A DNA stretch of 64,000 nucleotides from Desulfobulbus sp. (GTDB lineage Bacteria; Desulfobacterota; Desulfobulbia; Desulfobulbales; Desulfobulbaceae). Made by a program: the position numbers and the translations under genes. Where the stretch lies: positions 17,343-81,342 of the forward strand of contig JAQUEZ010000007.1 of assembly GCA_028684915.1 (NCBI GenBank), in the 5' to 3' direction. This document shows positions 61,814-64,000 of this stretch, one piece after another; position 1 is the first letter of the stretch; each line of letters begins with the position of its first letter. The notes under the pieces were generated by a model, which was given only the letters and a program-made list of their open reading frames with translations, ran no database searches and was not told the DNA's origin.

Positions 61814-62377
61814 ATGGCTAAATGTTGGTATATTGTCCATACGCACACTGGTTTTGAGAATAAGGTTAAAGCGACTCTTGAGGAGCGCATAAAATTAGCC
61901 GGACAGGATGAGATGTTCGGAGATATCCTTGTGCCCACCGAACAGGTTGTTGAAATGGTGAAGGGAGCAAGGAAAACTTCTGAACGAAAATTTTTCCCTG
62001 GGTACATTCTCGTCAACATGGAGATGAACGAACATTCCTGGCACACGGTTCAAGAAACGCCCCGGGTTACAGGTTTTGTCGGAATCAATATGAGCCAAGC
62101 GGGAACTGATCGAGATATTTATAAAAAAATTCCATCGTTGACCGAAAAAGAGGCGCATAAAATTTTAGGCCGAATAGCTGACGGAGCTAATAAGCCGAAA
62201 CCCAAGGTTGTTTTTGTCGAGGGTGACGCGGTTCGTGTCGTCGATGGTCCGTTTGCCAATTTCCAAGGCGTTATCGAAGAGGTTTTTCCGGACAAAGGGC
62301 GAGTGAAGGTTATGGTGTCGATATTCGGACGTTCCACGCCGGTTGAACTAGAATATATCCAGGTGAGTAAAAATTGA
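61814..62377 (+). CDS. nusG: Transcription termination/antitermination factor NusG
   Basis: 187 aa from ATG 61814. NGN domain: WYIVHTHTGFENKV and PGYILVNMEM, with VTGFVG. The C-terminal KOW domain has GDAVRVVDGPFANFQGVIEEVFPDKGRVKVMV (given over about 130-162). It binds RNA polymerase and links it with Rho or ribosomal S10. It follows secE by 21 bases, the common pairing. Confidence 0.97.
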   Translation: MAKCWYIVHTHTGFENKVKATLEERIKLAGQDEMFGDILVPTEQVVEMVKGARKTSERKFFPGYILVNMEMNEHSWHTVQETPRVTGFVGINMSQAGTDRDIYKKIPSLTEKEAHKILGRIADGANKPKPKVVFVEGDAVRVVDGPFANFQGVIEEVFPDKGRVKVMVSIFGRSTPVELEYIQVSKN

Positions 62378-62406
62378 GCTCCCGGTTTCTCGGGGAGGTT
62401 TGAACC

Positions 62407-62832
62407 ATGGCAAAAAAAATACAAGCATTTATTAAATTACAGATTCCTGCCGGCAAGGCTAATCCATCCCCGCCTGTCGGGCCAGCGCTTGGCCAGCACG
62501 GCGTTAACATCATGGATTTCTGTAAAGCGTTTAACGCTCAAACTCAATCAGTCGGCGACACGATCATCCCGGTCGTCATTACGGTCTACTCGGATCGGTC
62601 CTATAGTTTTATTACTAAAACGCCGCCTGCTTCTGTGTTGCTGAAAAAAGCCGCTGGATTGAAAAGTGGCTCAAGCAATCCCAAAAAGGATCGTGTTGCT
62701 GAGCTTGACCAGGCAAAAATTCGAGAAATAGCAGAAACTAAAATGCCTGATCTCAATGCCTACGACATTGAGCATGCGGTGCGGATCATTGAGGGCACGG
62801 CTAGAAGTTGCGGCATCACTGTCATTAAATAA
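62407..62832 (+). CDS. rplK: 50S ribosomal protein L11
   Basis: 141 aa. [35 protein letters not shown] (about 8-42) is the invariant L11 N-terminus. [17 protein letters not shown] and [20 protein letters not shown] follow. It forms the GTPase-associated centre with L10 and L12. GGGAGG precedes the ATG. Confidence 0.98.
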   Translation: MAKKIQAFIKLQIPAGKANPSPPVGPALGQHGVNIMDFCKAFNAQTQSVGDTIIPVVITVYSDRSYSFITKTPPASVLLKKAAGLKSGSSNPKKDRVAELDQAKIREIAETKMPDLNAYDIEHAVRIIEGTARSCGITVIK

Positions 62833-62896
62833 TTTTTAGATATTCGCTAACCTATGCGTATCCACAAGGCGCATCAGGGAGAATAGGGAGGCTATC

Positions 62897-63607
62897 ATGC
62901 CCATTCGTGGAAAAAATTACAAGAACGCTGTCGCAGGCTTGGATCGTCGTGCGATGCACGATCTCTCTGACGCTCTTGAAAACCTTCTTAAAGCGAAATT
63001 TGCCAAGTTCGACGAATCTGTCGATGTGGCTGTTCGTTTAGGCGTTGATCCTCGTCATGCTGACCAGATGGTGCGTTCCAGCGTTATTTTGCCTAACGGC
63101 ACAGGCAAAACTGCACGAGTGCTTGTTTTCGCCAAAGGTGAAAAGGAAAAAGAGGCGTTGGCCGCCGGAGCCGATTACGCCGGATCCGATGAACTGATCG
63201 CAAAAATTAAAGATGGTTGGCTTGATTTTGACAAAACCATTGCGACCCCGGATATGATGGGCGAGGTCGGTAAGATTGGACGTATTCTCGGGCCGCGTAA
63301 TTTAATGCCCAACGCCAAACTGGGTACCGTTACTTTTGATGTTGATCGTGTCGTTAATGAAATCAAGAAAGGCAAGGTCGACTTTCGCGTCGACAAGGCC
63401 GGCGTTGTTCACGCAGTCATGGGCAAAAGCTCGTTTGGCGTGGAGAAGTTGACTGAGAATGTGTTGGCCTTCATTGATAAATTGATTCAACTGAAGCCCG
63501 CCACCAGTAAGGGCGTCTACTTGCGAGCTGTTTCATTGTCGTGCACCATGGGGCCTGGGTTCAAAGTCGACCCATTGCAAGTTCGCTCGCTCATCAAAAC
63601 AGCGTAA
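62897..63607 (+). CDS. rplA: 50S ribosomal protein L1
   Basis: 236 aa. FDESVDVAVRLGVDPRHADQMVR, then PNGTGKTARVLVFAKG and GRILGPRNLMPNAKLGTV. It is the mobile L1 stalk and usually also a translational repressor of rplK-rplA. GGGAGG precedes the ATG. Confidence 0.98.
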   Translation: MPIRGKNYKNAVAGLDRRAMHDLSDALENLLKAKFAKFDESVDVAVRLGVDPRHADQMVRSSVILPNGTGKTARVLVFAKGEKEKEALAAGADYAGSDELIAKIKDGWLDFDKTIATPDMMGEVGKIGRILGPRNLMPNAKLGTVTFDVDRVVNEIKKGKVDFRVDKAGVVHAVMGKSSFGVEKLTENVLAFIDKLIQLKPATSKGVYLRAVSLSCTMGPGFKVDPLQVRSLIKTA

Positions 63608-63664
63608 TACAATGGTCAGCAATTTTGTTGCTGGCTGTTGTATCTGAGTGCAACCTATTTTAAG

Positions 63665-63775
63665 ATTAACCTTAGGGAAGGTCAAAGACAGCAGGTACGG
63701 AAGTTTAATAGCTTGAATCAACGATGAAAGCTACCTGCCGAGGCCATGCCGGCACATTATATTTAATGCCGGGTT
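63665..63775 (+). ncRNA. Ribosomal protein L10 leader
   Basis: Located between rplA and rplJ. A small hairpin ACCTT/AAGGT (63669-63682) is followed by AGACAGCAGGTA and, 40 bases later, by TACCTGCCGAGG. The GCAGGTA/TACCTGC stem (63691-63697, 63732-63738) with flanking purines forms the kink-turn bound by the L10(L12)4 complex. A further hairpin CCGGCA/TGCCGG (63749-63754, 63767-63772) follows. It represses rplJL translation when L10 is in excess. Confidence 0.8.
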
Positions 63776-63841
63776 ATAGTCTTCATTCCTCTTTCTGCTC
63801 TTTTTGACAGTTCCCGTTTACAACTCAAGGAGGTACTAACG

Positions 63842-64000
63842 TTGAATCGCGATCAAAAGACCGATGTCATCAGTGGACTCAACGAGACCTTTTCCAAAGC
63901 AAAGTTCGCCGTTGTCGCTGATTACCGCGGACTTAAAGTAACGGAACTGGAAAAACTACGCAAGAATCTTCGTCAGAGCGATGCTCAAATCCAAATTGCA
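63842..64000 (+). CDS. rplJ: 50S ribosomal protein L10, N-terminal part
   Basis: 53 codons to the window edge. It starts with TTG, eight bases after AAGGAGGT; no ATG is available in frame. The sequence NRDQKTDVISGLNETF, then AKFAVVADYRGLKVTEL and LRKNLRQSDAQIQIA, is that of L10. The TTG start and the leader hairpin both fit tight translational control. Confidence 0.95.
   Translation, partial: MNRDQKTDVISGLNETFSKAKFAVVADYRGLKVTELEKLRKNLRQSDAQIQIA

Overview
The window reads as a chromosomal segment of a sulfate-reducing Desulfobacterota bacterium. The aprBA-qmoABC cluster (adenylylsulfate reductase plus its membrane electron donor) is diagnostic of dissimilatory sulfate metabolism. The gene order and flanking genes fit Desulfobulbales, but assignment to a genus is inference.

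Positions ~186-41953 are an integrative and conjugative element (ICE). Its right end abuts the 3' end of a tRNA-Leu(CAG) gene, with a tyrosine integrase just inside. From left to right it holds: a rightward DNA-processing module (Rad52-like annealing protein, PD-(D/E)XK nuclease, SSB, methyltransferase-like protein, Snf2-type helicase, RadC, ArdC); a leftward cargo operon (type I restriction-modification with a DUF1016 nuclease gene between hsdM and hsdS, then hsdR and two unknown genes); a leftward, almost gapless F-type type IV secretion operon (OmpA-like protein, TraA L E K B V C W U, TrbC, TrbI-like, S26 peptidase, TraF H G, lytic transglycosylase); a control and replication module (sigma-like regulator, iterons, TrfA-like initiator, two HTH proteins, a repressor with matching palindromic operators); and the integrase. 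No relaxase, coupling protein TraD or TraN is visible and no left attachment repeat was found. Either the element continues past position 1 or it lacks its own mobilisation genes.

The most unusual signal is a family of two-hairpin leaders in front of the genes of the DNA-processing module. The second hairpin pairs with the Shine-Dalgarno sequence (once also with the start codon), and its helix changes sequence between copies while pairing is kept. This looks like a shared translational control element. The second notable point is a plasmid-type replicon (TrfA-like protein plus six 21-23 bp iterons) inside an ICE, with the initiator's own Shine-Dalgarno sequence in the loop of a perfect 9-bp inverted repeat and a possible ATT start codon.

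The chromosomal part (42041-64000) holds ribF, two TPR genes and a HEAT-like gene of a kind found in sulfate reducers, then ribE-ribBA-ribH-nusB; ftsK; aprB-aprA and qmoA-qmoB-qmoC; and a translation cluster: tRNA-Thr(TGT), tRNA-Tyr, tRNA-Gly, tRNA-Thr(GGT), tuf, rpmG, tRNA-Trp, secE, nusG, rplK, rplA, an L10 leader and the start of rplJ.
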